From Cyclobacteriaceae bacterium (GTDB lineage: Bacteria > Bacteroidota > Bacteroidia > Cytophagales > Cyclobacteriaceae): a DNA stretch of 7,073 nucleotides. The stretch covers positions 1 to 7,073 of the forward strand of contig JAUUZS010000219.1 in NCBI GenBank assembly GCA_030589835.1, written 5' to 3'. The notes below the pieces were generated by a model. It saw only the letters and a program-made list of their open reading frames with translations. It was not told where the DNA came from and made no database searches. This document shows, one piece after another, positions 1 through 6,547 of the stretch (the stretch's first letter is position 1; every line of letters begins with the position of its first letter). A program made the translations under genes and the position numbers.

Positions 1-477
1 AAAACTTATAATCAGTACCGAAAAAATAAACAAACTTAAATAAGGTGCTACCGGTTCAGGAAGTCTCCGATCTTGTTTGGGCGGCAATCTTTTCAATTCA
101 CCTCTATTGGCAGGCGAGGGTGGCCTTCTGTTAGCAGGCCCGTTTGGTGGCAACCTCTGTTCTATTCGATTCCGATCTAAACCTACTCGATTCTGTCTTT
201 CATTTATGAAGGATATCGTAGTTACTAAAATTATTAAACTACCTATACTAATGATATAAAGTAAGCGCCTGTTTCTGAAAAATAATTTTGGTAATAAGAT
301 AAAACGATTAACAATAAATAGTAGAAGTAGAGGCAGATAGTCAAACCATGTCCTAAATACGTGATTCCAATTAATCTGAACTTCAAACTGTCCAAAAAAT
401 AAAGGCGCAGCAAAAAACATCACCCAGACAAAGGAAATTATTAGAGACTCAAAAAATTTGATTTGATTTTTTCGCAT
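1..477 (-). CDS. Membrane sensor histidine kinase, LytS/YehU type, N-terminal part (runs off the window)
   Basis: The frame is open from an ATG at 477 to the window edge (159 codons, no stop), so only the membrane part of the protein is here. An in-frame TAG at about codon -10, with no ATG after it, fixes the start. Hydrophobic segments lie at about residues 12-30, 46-62, 72-90 and from 147 to the edge. The stretch WNHVFRTWFDYLPLLLLFIV (37-56) followed by NRFILLPKLFF is the pattern I know from Bacteroidota His_kinase (PF06580) sensors, which usually phosphorylate a LytTR-type response regulator. Residues 92-145, between the third and fourth segments, form an unusual Pro/Arg/Asn-rich hydrophilic linker. 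The His_kinase and HATPase domains should lie beyond position 1, so kinase activity is inferred and not seen. The gene follows the CotH gene after about 75 bases and has its own promoter candidate. Another membrane protein is possible but less likely. Confidence 0.72.
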   Translation of the reverse strand, partial: MRKNQIKFFESLIISFVWVMFFAAPLFFGQFEVQINWNHVFRTWFDYLPLLLLFIVNRFILLPKLFFRNRRLLYIISIGSLIILVTTISFINERQNRVGLDRNRIEQRLPPNGPANRRPPSPANRGELKRLPPKQDRRLPEPVAPYLSLFIFSVLIISF

Positions 478-531
478 TATGCAATTTGTAATTTCATCTG
501 GAATCTATTTAGTTTCTGAACGGAAACACAT

Positions 532-562
532 CAAAATTAATAACGTTTATGATCAATTCAGA
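532..562 (-). promoter_or_regulatory. Candidate Bacteroidota promoter for the histidine kinase gene
   Basis: On the minus strand, TAATTTTG (plus 532-539) matches the Bacteroidota -7 box TAnnTTTG. TCTG (plus 559-562) lies 19 bases upstream as a three-of-four match to the -33 box TTTG. The implied start site is about 50 bases before the ATG at 477. The -33 box falls inside the last codons of the CotH gene, so the kinase could be transcribed separately from it. Such short motifs also occur by chance in AT-rich DNA. Confidence 0.38.
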
Positions 563-2007
563 TAATTATTAACTGCTGAAGAACGATCACTGACATGTTG
601 ATTAAGTGCGTTAACTGCTATTTGAAAATCTGAACTACTATTTAGAAATGAATATCCTGAAATTTCTGAGGTAGCGTAAGGCTCAATCAAGGATGAATAT
701 GTCGAGTATTGAGACTGAATAGAACTTACACTAAAAGCTCCATTGATAGTTTCCTCAACATAGGCATCATATTGCGCTTTATATTGCTCATCGTCATATA
801 AGTACCGTATTAAGGGCCATTCATTTGCAGCTACGTCGGAAAAGCCCAGCGACACCGCACCTCCCTGTTTTCCAAATTGTAAGGCCTCATTATTATCCCA
901 GGGTATCCATGTTAGTTTACCTGTTGTTGAGTTATTATATAGGTAATAGTTGTGTGTCATTCTTCCATAAGTATCCCAATTTTGGATTACCGTATTAATC
1001 GCCAAATATTTTAAAAAAACATCAACATCAAAAACTGATTCTAAATTAGCTCTCCAAGCTGCGGCATCTGTTGTTCTGTTATCGTTATGTAATATGTCAT
1101 ACAAGTTTTGTACATCGGTAAAATCAGCTTCATCCTCATTTGTCTTTTTTTCAAATTCACCTTCATCATAAGTACCAAGTGCAAAACTCGCAGCATCTCC
1201 ATCCGGTTTATACAAATTGCCATCATCATCATCAAACTGAGTATCTAATACTGAACCATCAACTTCTTCGACCAGAGTATATAATCCAAAGTATATAGGA
1301 CCATCTCCATGATCTACATATAAGGTATAAAATGCAGTATGAGGCCCTGCCAATCCGGCATTTCTAAAGACATCACTTGCTACTTTTTCCCTGAGCATAG
1401 ACCTATCATCATAATTATTTTTTAGGCTGAATTTTTTAAAACCATAAAAGCGTTGGTTGTCTATTTGAGAATAGTCATCTTCAAACTCATCAAAATCTAA
1501 TTTTAATGATAGTTTTAAAATGCCATTTTCCCAGGCACTTTGCAAACTTGAATTTCCCTTGAATCGAACCCCGACTCTATACCATTGTATATCATTATAA
1601 AATACCTCCGCTGGTACAAATATTGGGTCAGATTCCGTTAAGCCGCCACCTCCGCCGCCTCGTCCGCCATCAAATTCGCCATAAGTTGCTGTCATATCAT
1701 CCAGCATACTTTGCCAACGCACCTCTGTAATAACTATATCAAGCCTTTTTACAGCATTATCTTCAAATACTTCTTCAATATTTGGGTCTGCATCATTACT
1801 GTGTGTTTCTGTTGTCCAATCTGCGGCTTCAAAATCGGAATCGTCAACATCTACTACTTGTTCGTCATCTACTACTTGTTCATCACTTGGTACGATATCC
1901 TCACTATTACAAGCCATAAAAAAGGTGATTGATAATAGGCACATCCAAACGAGCAATGAAATTTTAACCAACTGCAGTAAACTCATATAAATATTTCTTT
2001 TTATCAT
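553..2007 (-). CDS. CotH-kinase-family lipoprotein
   Basis: This 484-residue protein belongs to the CotH family (PF08757), an atypical protein-kinase-like fold; B. subtilis CotH phosphorylates spore-coat proteins. A hydrophobic signal at about 9-31 ends in FMAC (Cys33), followed by an acidic tether, so an envelope lipoprotein is likely. Family landmarks are VGVRFKGNSS (145-154), FYGFKKFSLKNNYDDRSMLREK (187-208), the GLYTLVEEVD stretch (241-250), NWDTYGRMTHNYYLY (343-357) and WIPWDNNEA (367-375). Asp345 and Asp371 are the candidate catalytic and metal-binding aspartates. Residues 114-122 are nine glycines interrupted by one Arg, just before the core domain. The ATG at 2007 is preceded by AGGGAG at a spacing of 3 bases, which supports this start; Met8 is the alternative. 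Kinase activity and substrate are inferences. Bacteroidota CotH proteins often occur in secreted or adhesive-protein contexts, and no target is visible here. Confidence 0.9.
   Translation of the reverse strand: MIKRNIYMSLLQLVKISLLVWMCLLSITFFMACNSEDIVPSDEQVVDDEQVVDVDDSDFEAADWTTETHSNDADPNIEEVFEDNAVKRLDIVITEVRWQSMLDDMTATYGEFDGGRGGGGGGLTESDPIFVPAEVFYNDIQWYRVGVRFKGNSSLQSAWENGILKLSLKLDFDEFEDDYSQIDNQRFYGFKKFSLKNNYDDRSMLREKVASDVFRNAGLAGPHTAFYTLYVDHGDGPIYFGLYTLVEEVDGSVLDTQFDDDDGNLYKPDGDAASFALGTYDEGEFEKKTNEDEADFTDVQNLYDILHNDNRTTDAAAWRANLESVFDVDVFLKYLAINTVIQNWDTYGRMTHNYYLYNNSTTGKLTWIPWDNNEALQFGKQGGAVSLGFSDVAANEWPLIRYLYDDEQYKAQYDAYVEETINGAFSVSSIQSQYSTYSSLIEPYATSEISGYSFLNSSSDFQIAVNALNQHVSDRSSAVNNYLN
1848..1881. 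repeat. 18-bp tandem repeat inside the CotH gene (acidic tether)
   Basis: The 16-base string catctactacttgttc occurs at 1848-1863 and again at 1866-1881, a period of 18 bases. In the protein this gives the repeated EQVVD units (about residues 43-53) just after the lipid-attachment cysteine. The repeat keeps frame, so copy number could vary between strains and change the length of the spacer between the membrane anchor and the CotH domain. Confidence 0.75.
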
Positions 2008-2123
2008 GATCTCCCTTTTCTATTATTTTTCAAATTTTATTTTCAACTCAAGGTTGAATAATCGCCTGCATCTATCTTGTGTTTCATAAGAATTCATTTG
2101 ATTGAAATAATGATGTTGTAAAT

Positions 2124-2155
2124 CAAAAGTATGCTCGTAGAAATGTGTATCCAAA
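2124..2155 (-). promoter_or_regulatory. Candidate Bacteroidota promoter for the CotH gene
   Basis: Read on the minus strand, TTTG (plus 2152-2155) is followed after 20 bases by TACTTTTG (plus 2124-2131). Both boxes match the Bacteroidota consensus TTTG / TAnnTTTG exactly. The leader to the ATG at 2007 would be about 110 bases. The perfect inverted repeat at 2172-2186 lies just upstream and could be an operator, but it may also be a by-product of the fragment it overlaps. Confidence 0.45.
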
Positions 2156-2213
2156 AGAAATCAATGATCAGGTAGAGCGTCTCTACAGAAAGGGGAATTC
2201 CATCAATGAATGA
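2130..2213 (+). pseudogene. Possible transposase OrfA fragment (IS3-like helix-turn-helix)
   Basis: The plus-strand frame reads YARRNVYPKEINDQ then VERLYRKGNSINE and hits TGA. This resembles the start of the helix-turn-helix region of IS3-type OrfA proteins, which typically read like YSKEFKEQVVxLYxxGxSIxEIA. The frame has no plausible start and stops in mid-domain, so if real it is a scrap of an old insertion sequence. I found no terminal inverted repeats or downstream orfB. It overlaps the CotH promoter candidate, so at least one of the two calls may be coincidental. Confidence 0.25.
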
Positions 2214-2366
2214 TCTTCAACTCTGCAAATTATGGAGTGTAGGATTGTTAATAGACTTTTGCTTAAGGTATAGCAATTTCAGTCAATCGTTTTAATATTT
2301 TACTCTACAGCATGATTACCATTTATAAACCCAGGTGTAAGTTGTGTATCTTTCTCTGGGAGGATC

Positions 2367-2441
2367 ATGAAAAACTTTATCGCCATTTTTTTTCTACAGC
2401 GATTTGTACGCCTTAAGCTAAATAATTCTTTACTCTTTTAA
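2367..2441 (+). other. Short ORF with good ribosome binding site, 24 codons; doubtful
   Basis: GGGAGG three bases before an ATG opens a 24-codon frame beginning MKNFIAIFFLQRF, which looks like the start of a signal peptide, then ends at TAA. It lies opposite to the intact genes. It could be the decapitated 5' end of a lost secreted-protein gene, a small peptide, or chance. No similarity is recognised. Confidence 0.15.
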
Positions 2442-2510
2442 TTTTATTTTTTTCACTAACTATTCAATCGGGTGTAAGGATTATGGTCATGAACCAAAAT
2501 GATATGTGTA

Positions 2511-3872
2511 TTAAAATCCTGCCATCTCCCAGCCCTTGCGGTAGTTACGACTTAGATGCTTATTGGCTTCAGGATAATTCGTAAACTTCATATTGACGGC
2601 ATCCCAATCCAGTAAGGTATCCGGCTCCCGAATGGCCACGGTTCCCAACAGGATGGCCTCGGTCATTGGCCCGGTCTGTGCGAAATGCGATTCGGTATTT
2701 TCACCGCCCAAACAGGCATCCACAAAGTGGTGGTAATGATTGCGCTCCTTGAATTTTGGCATGTTGTAATCCTCAAATTTGTTTTGAGGAAGTAGCGCCA
2801 ATCCACCGCCGTGGACGATAAGTAGCGCCCCTTTTGTACCAATCAGCATCGCCGATTCTGCCGGATATGTTTCTCCCGGAAATAAATCCATTACCTCCTG
2901 TGGTGGGTAGAACTCCCCATCGAACCACTCCAGTGGCAGTTCATCCGATTCAGTAAGTTCGTTGCCCGGGAACACCCATGAGATGTGGTCGCTTTGAGGC
3001 CAGTTATCAGATCTTCGTTCCGGCGAGTCCTGCCACGACTGCTGAACTTTGGCAATGACAGATTTAGGGGCTTTCAAGCCAAGGCCTTTCCATACCGCAT
3101 CAAAAATATGACATCCGATATCGCCTGACCACCCTGTCCCGAAATCAATCCATGCCCTCCACTTCATAGGATGATATATTTCCGGTGCATAAGAACGCAT
3201 TGGTGCGGTTCCGGTCCACAGATCCCAGTTCAGCTTCGTGGGCGCTTCTTGTTCCATCGATGGGCGAGGCCCTACGATCCTGTACTGCACCGCACTTGGG
3301 CGGTTCGAACAAAGATAGACATGTTTGACTTTACCAATTGCTCCTTCCTTAATCAACTGAACCCCTGCCCGGTCATTTGCAGATGAAGCATGCTGCGTGC
3401 CGAGTTGCGTATTCACACCAGCTTTTATGGCTGCTTCGGTAAGCAAACGTACCTCCGCAACATCGTGGCATAAAGGCTTCTGGCAATACACATGTAAGCC
3501 CTTTTCTATGGCACTATAGGCAATACTGAAATGGCTATGATCTGGCACAGCCACATTGACAGAGGCAATATTATTTCCTTCCTTTTCAAGAAGCTCCCGC
3601 CAATCGCTGTATTTCCGTGCATCGGGAACGATTTCGGAAGCTTTTTTCAATCTTTCTGCGTCCACATCACATATGGCTACAATCTGCACTTTCGGGTGTT
3701 TGATGAATTGTTGCAAGTCTCCCCACCCCATTCCACCAACACCTATGCAAGCATGTTGTAGGATGTCATCTTTCTGAGCACAGGATTCGAGGATAAGTGG
3801 AGCCGCAATAGCGCCTGTTGCCGCGGTTTGTAAAAACTTCCGACGTGATAATGAAACAGTATGATTTTTCAT
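2511..3872 (-). CDS. Tat-exported Gfo/Idh/MocA-family oxidoreductase
   Basis: This is a 453-residue NAD(P)-dependent oxidoreductase of the Gfo/Idh/MocA family, which acts on sugars, inositols or their derivatives. The ATG at 3872 is chosen because MKNHTVSLSRRKFLQTAA then starts a normal twin-arginine signal (Arg10-Arg11, hydrophobic to about 28); an ATG at 3896 would add eight residues. LESC (Cys31) may be a lipobox. The Rossmann part shows GVGGMGWGD (44-52), CDVD (68-71) and the YCQKPLCHD stretch (129-137), with the conserved Lys132. QKP in place of EKP is usual in this exported clade. GDIGCHIFDAV (250-260) carries the conserved His255. Length is normal. The GH109 signature is not evident, so I do not call a glycosidase; the substrate is unknown. 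Its GC content is much higher than that of the CotH gene. No clear promoter is seen upstream, where the GlmS-like tail lies. Confidence 0.9.
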   Translation of the reverse strand: MKNHTVSLSRRKFLQTAATGAIAAPLILESCAQKDDILQHACIGVGGMGWGDLQQFIKHPKVQIVAICDVDAERLKKASEIVPDARKYSDWRELLEKEGNNIASVNVAVPDHSHFSIAYSAIEKGLHVYCQKPLCHDVAEVRLLTEAAIKAGVNTQLGTQHASSANDRAGVQLIKEGAIGKVKHVYLCSNRPSAVQYRIVGPRPSMEQEAPTKLNWDLWTGTAPMRSYAPEIYHPMKWRAWIDFGTGWSGDIGCHIFDAVWKGLGLKAPKSVIAKVQQSWQDSPERRSDNWPQSDHISWVFPGNELTESDELPLEWFDGEFYPPQEVMDLFPGETYPAESAMLIGTKGALLIVHGGGLALLPQNKFEDYNMPKFKERNHYHHFVDACLGGENTESHFAQTGPMTEAILLGTVAIREPDTLLDWDAVNMKFTNYPEANKHLSRNYRKGWEMAGF

Positions 3873-3983
3873 AAAAAAAAATTTAGGGTTTAGCATTTGT
3901 AATGTCCTAAATTTTTATGTGAATAGCTCTATAGCATGGAGGAAAAATGCAGTTTAAAGTTAAAAAAAACTTATCTCGGAAAA

Positions 3984-4040
3984 CTACTCCAGCATGACCG
4001 ACTTTGCAAGATTTCTGGGTTGATCCACATTAAAGCCTTT
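3984..4040 (-). pseudogene. glmS: Orphan 3' end of glmS (last 18 codons)
   Basis: The minus strand encodes KGFNVDQPRNLAKSVMLE followed by TAG. The C-terminus of glucosamine-6-phosphate synthase (E. coli KGTDVDQPRNLAKSVTVE, from memory) agrees at 14 of 18 positions, including an unbroken run of 11, and the match ends at the same point with a stop. Immediately upstream in frame is TGA (4041-4043), then the GH92 stop codon at 4058-4060, so no other part of GlmS is present. It is too short to be a functional gene. This segment includes the end of glmS that Tn7-type elements recognise as attTn7, and other elements integrate in 3' gene ends. I infer an attachment-site remnant or recombination scar. 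Confidence 0.8.
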
Positions 4041-4057
4041 TCATTTAAAATTGTATC

Positions 4058-6394
4058 TTATTTCTCGAGACTTAATGAATAGGGCACATCCTCCCCCTGG
4101 CTGCCCCAATTTTTATTTGGCTTATTATCCATATTAAAAATTAGCTCCCCACCGTGCTGAATATCATCATAGGTAATATAGCTGTTGGTGTAGTTTTCAT
4201 CATTCAGCATTGTTGACTGCACGTAAAAATTTTTCTTTGAGTTGTTCTCTGCAGTGATAGCAAACTTATTCCCATTTTCAAGACTGATTGTTGCTATGTC
4301 GAATAATGGGCTTCCAATTACGTACTGATCCGTACCCGGAGTTACAGGATAAAACCCTAAAGCGCTAAATACATACCATGCTGATGTCTGACCATTGTCC
4401 TCATCTCCACAATACCCATCTGGTGTAGCGGCATATAATTTTACCAGTACATCCCTGATCTTTTCTTGTGTTTTATACGGAACGTTTGCATAATTATAGA
4501 GGTATATCATATGCTGAACAGGCTGGTTGCCATGGGCATAATTTCCCATATTCACGATTTGCATTTCTCTTATCTCGTGAATGGTCTGTCCATAGTAGGA
4601 ATCATCAAAATCGGGGGGCATATCAAATACATTATCCAATTGTGCTACAAACGCTTCTTTCCCTCCCATTAAATCGATCAGGCCCTGGATATCATGAAAT
4701 ACAGACCATGTATAATGCAGACTGTTACCTTCTGTAAAAGCATCTCCCCATTTCAATGGATTAAAGGGCGATTGAAAGGAGCCATCTTTATTTTTACCTC
4801 TCATCAAATTGGTCGATGGATCAAAAACATGTTTATAGTTCATCGACTGCTGTAAATACTTTTCTGCAACATCTGTTTTACCCATTTTTTCTGCCATTTT
4901 TGCTATGGTAAAATCTGCAAAGGCATATTCCAGGGTACGCGCCGTATTTTCATTGATGCCCACATCATACGGAATATAACCAAGCTCGTTGTAGTAATTT
5001 AACCCCTCTCTGCCCACAGATCTTTCAGGTCTTCCCTCCTCGATCGTTGCGTTCTTCAGCATTGCTTCCAACAATATCTCTTCGTCTGAATCTACCACTC
5101 CTTTGAGGTATGCATCTGCTATAATTGTGGCGGAGTTTGACCCGATCATGCTTTGCCGATGACCTGGGCTGGCCCATTCCGGCAACCAACCAGACTCCCG
5201 GTATGTATTAGCCAGACCTTTCATAATTTTTCCATTCATCTCCGGATACATCATATTAAAAAATGGAAAAACTGCTCTGAAGGTGTCCCAGAAGCCATTG
5301 TCGGTAAACATGTAACCGGGCAATACCTTTCCGTTGTACGGACTGTAGTGCACAATCTCATTATCTTTATTGTATTCATAAAATTTCCTTGGGAACAACA
5401 GCACTCGATACAGACAAGAATAAAATGTTCTGATATTGTCAATGTTAACATCTTCCACGACAATTCTATTCAATTCCTTTTCCCAGGCGTTTTTTGCTTT
5501 ATTTTTGGTGTCATCGAACGCATCATCACCAATTTCCCTGCTCAAATTTAGCTCTGCCTGCTCAAGGCTAATAAACGATGAAGCCACTTTCGCATGCACA
5601 ATTTCTCCTCTTTTCGTTTTGAACCCAATTATCGCTCCTACATGTTCTCCTTCACTTTCTACCGAATTCTCCTGAAATTCCCATTTGTCATGCCAGGTGT
5701 GTGTGATTTCAAAATCCTTGTCAAATTGCGCAACAAAATAATTATGAAAGTTTTCAGGAACCCCACCACGATTATTCCGGCAATAGCCAACAATTTTTCT
5801 TTCTTTAGGAATGATCTTCACCATTGATCCTTTGTAAAATCCATCCAGTAATATATATGAAGAATCAGACTCAGGAAAAGTGAATTTGAAATGCGCAGCG
5901 CGTTCGGTTGGAGCAACTTCAGCTACAACGTCATAATCTGCCAGATAGACCTGGTAATGATGTGGCTTAACAATTTCTGCCTTGTGCGAGAACCAGGATC
6001 CGCGCTCTTTTTCTTTATATTTCAATTCTCCCGTTACGGCCATCAAAGAAAACGCAGCGTAATCATTGATCCACGGACTCGGCTGGTGGGTTTGCTTGAT
6101 ACCCCTGATTTTATTTTCGTTGTACTTATAGGTCCAGCCATCGCCCATACCGGAAGTCATTGGAGTCCAGAAATTCATTCCCCAGGGAGTAGCAATCGCC
6201 GGATAGGTATTCCCATTGGACAAGGAATATTTAGAGTCAGTACCCATCAAGGGATTGACATAGTCTACCAGATTTGTCATTTCGGCACCTCCGTTGTAAG
6301 CTGAATGATCATCCACCGTCGTACAGGATATCACCAAAAACATAATGGTTAAATAGATACCCGTCTTCCTTATTGCGCTATTGTTCATACTCAT
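4058..6394 (-). CDS. GH92 alpha-mannosidase, lipoprotein (likely alpha-1,2-type)
   Basis: This complete 778-residue protein is of glycoside hydrolase family 92, calcium-dependent inverting exo-alpha-mannosidases that trim N-glycans and mannans. A signal peptide ending FLVISC (Cys24) marks it as an envelope lipoprotein. The N-terminal domain has VNPLMGTD (46-53) and KQTHQPSPWINDYAAF (100-115). The catalytic domain has GFWDTFR (367-373), FTEGNSLHYTW (553-563), HGNQP (621-625), GDEDNGQTSAWYVFSALGFY (663-682) and IGSPLFD (693-699). Using BT3990 numbering from memory, Glu555 fits catalytic acid E533 and Asp664/Asp666 fit D642/D644. The 111-residue spacing is identical. His606-Glu607 sits where the H584-E585 pair linked to alpha-1,2 specificity lies; the specificity is an inference. 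The start at 6394 has no clear Shine-Dalgarno; Met3 is the alternative. It is not accompanied by SusC/SusD genes here. Confidence 0.95.
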   Translation of the reverse strand: MSMNNSAIRKTGIYLTIMFLVISCTTVDDHSAYNGGAEMTNLVDYVNPLMGTDSKYSLSNGNTYPAIATPWGMNFWTPMTSGMGDGWTYKYNENKIRGIKQTHQPSPWINDYAAFSLMAVTGELKYKEKERGSWFSHKAEIVKPHHYQVYLADYDVVAEVAPTERAAHFKFTFPESDSSYILLDGFYKGSMVKIIPKERKIVGYCRNNRGGVPENFHNYFVAQFDKDFEITHTWHDKWEFQENSVESEGEHVGAIIGFKTKRGEIVHAKVASSFISLEQAELNLSREIGDDAFDDTKNKAKNAWEKELNRIVVEDVNIDNIRTFYSCLYRVLLFPRKFYEYNKDNEIVHYSPYNGKVLPGYMFTDNGFWDTFRAVFPFFNMMYPEMNGKIMKGLANTYRESGWLPEWASPGHRQSMIGSNSATIIADAYLKGVVDSDEEILLEAMLKNATIEEGRPERSVGREGLNYYNELGYIPYDVGINENTARTLEYAFADFTIAKMAEKMGKTDVAEKYLQQSMNYKHVFDPSTNLMRGKNKDGSFQSPFNPLKWGDAFTEGNSLHYTWSVFHDIQGLIDLMGGKEAFVAQLDNVFDMPPDFDDSYYGQTIHEIREMQIVNMGNYAHGNQPVQHMIYLYNYANVPYKTQEKIRDVLVKLYAATPDGYCGDEDNGQTSAWYVFSALGFYPVTPGTDQYVIGSPLFDIATISLENGNKFAITAENNSKKNFYVQSTMLNDENYTNSYITYDDIQHGGELIFNMDNKPNKNWGSQGEDVPYSLSLEK

Positions 6395-6438
6395 AGTATT
6401 TTATTTTAATAATGCCTCAATCCGGTTATTCTTATATC

Positions 6439-6469
6439 CAAAGATATTGCCGTATTACGTTTTACTAAA
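6439..6469 (-). promoter_or_regulatory. Candidate Bacteroidota promoter for the GH92 gene
   Basis: On the minus strand, TATCTTTG (plus 6439-6446) fits the -7 box TAnnTTTG. TTTA (plus 6466-6469) lies 19 bases upstream, a three-of-four match to the -33 box TTTG. The start site would be about 38 bases before the ATG at 6394, a normal leader length. The REP-like hairpins lie about 80 bases further upstream. Confidence 0.45.
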
Positions 6470-6547
6470 TTAAGATATTATTTAGATTTGAATAAGGGTG
6501 TACGACAAATTGCTGATCCATCATTGTGATTGGTTTCGAATAGGCCA

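Larger units (their letters stand above)
2014..2510. other. Gene-poor intergenic stretch with degenerate fragments
   Basis: About 500 bases separate the CotH start from the oxidoreductase stop with no convincing complete gene. On the minus strand it holds the CotH promoter candidate at 2124-2155. On the plus strand there is a possible transposase fragment (2130-2213) and a 24-codon ORF at 2367-2441 preceded by GGGAGG. A short perfect inverted repeat, GTAGAG-CGT-CTCTAC, lies at 2172-2186. I see no RNA gene or clear terminator. Confidence 0.6.

Noticed and set aside
77..259. 60-codon plus-strand frame at the window start
   Set aside because: It is antisense to the histidine kinase reading frame, which carries membrane segments and a recognisable family pattern.
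1041..1235. Methionine-rich minus-strand frame
   Set aside because: It is an out-of-frame shadow of the Asp/Asn-rich (GAT/AAT codon) part of the CotH gene.
2172..2186. GTAGAG-CGT-CTCTAC as a terminator
   Set aside because: The stem is only 6 bp and is not followed by a T-run on either strand. At most it is a protein-binding inverted repeat.
3900..3985. Tn7-type transposon end downstream of the GlmS tail
   Set aside because: No clear TGT/ACA terminus or repeated TnsB-like sites were visible at the expected distance of about 25 bases past the stop.
4676..4684. HGNQP (where some families have GNEP) considered as loss of a catalytic Glu in GH92
   Set aside because: By spacing to Asp664/Asp666, the catalytic acid is Glu555 in TEGNSLHYTW. 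As I recall, GNQP is common in GH92 proteins of Bacteroidota.
5153..5551. 132-codon plus-strand frame, and the 137-codon one at 5891-6304
   Set aside because: Both are antisense to the well-supported GH92 gene and show no domain of their own.
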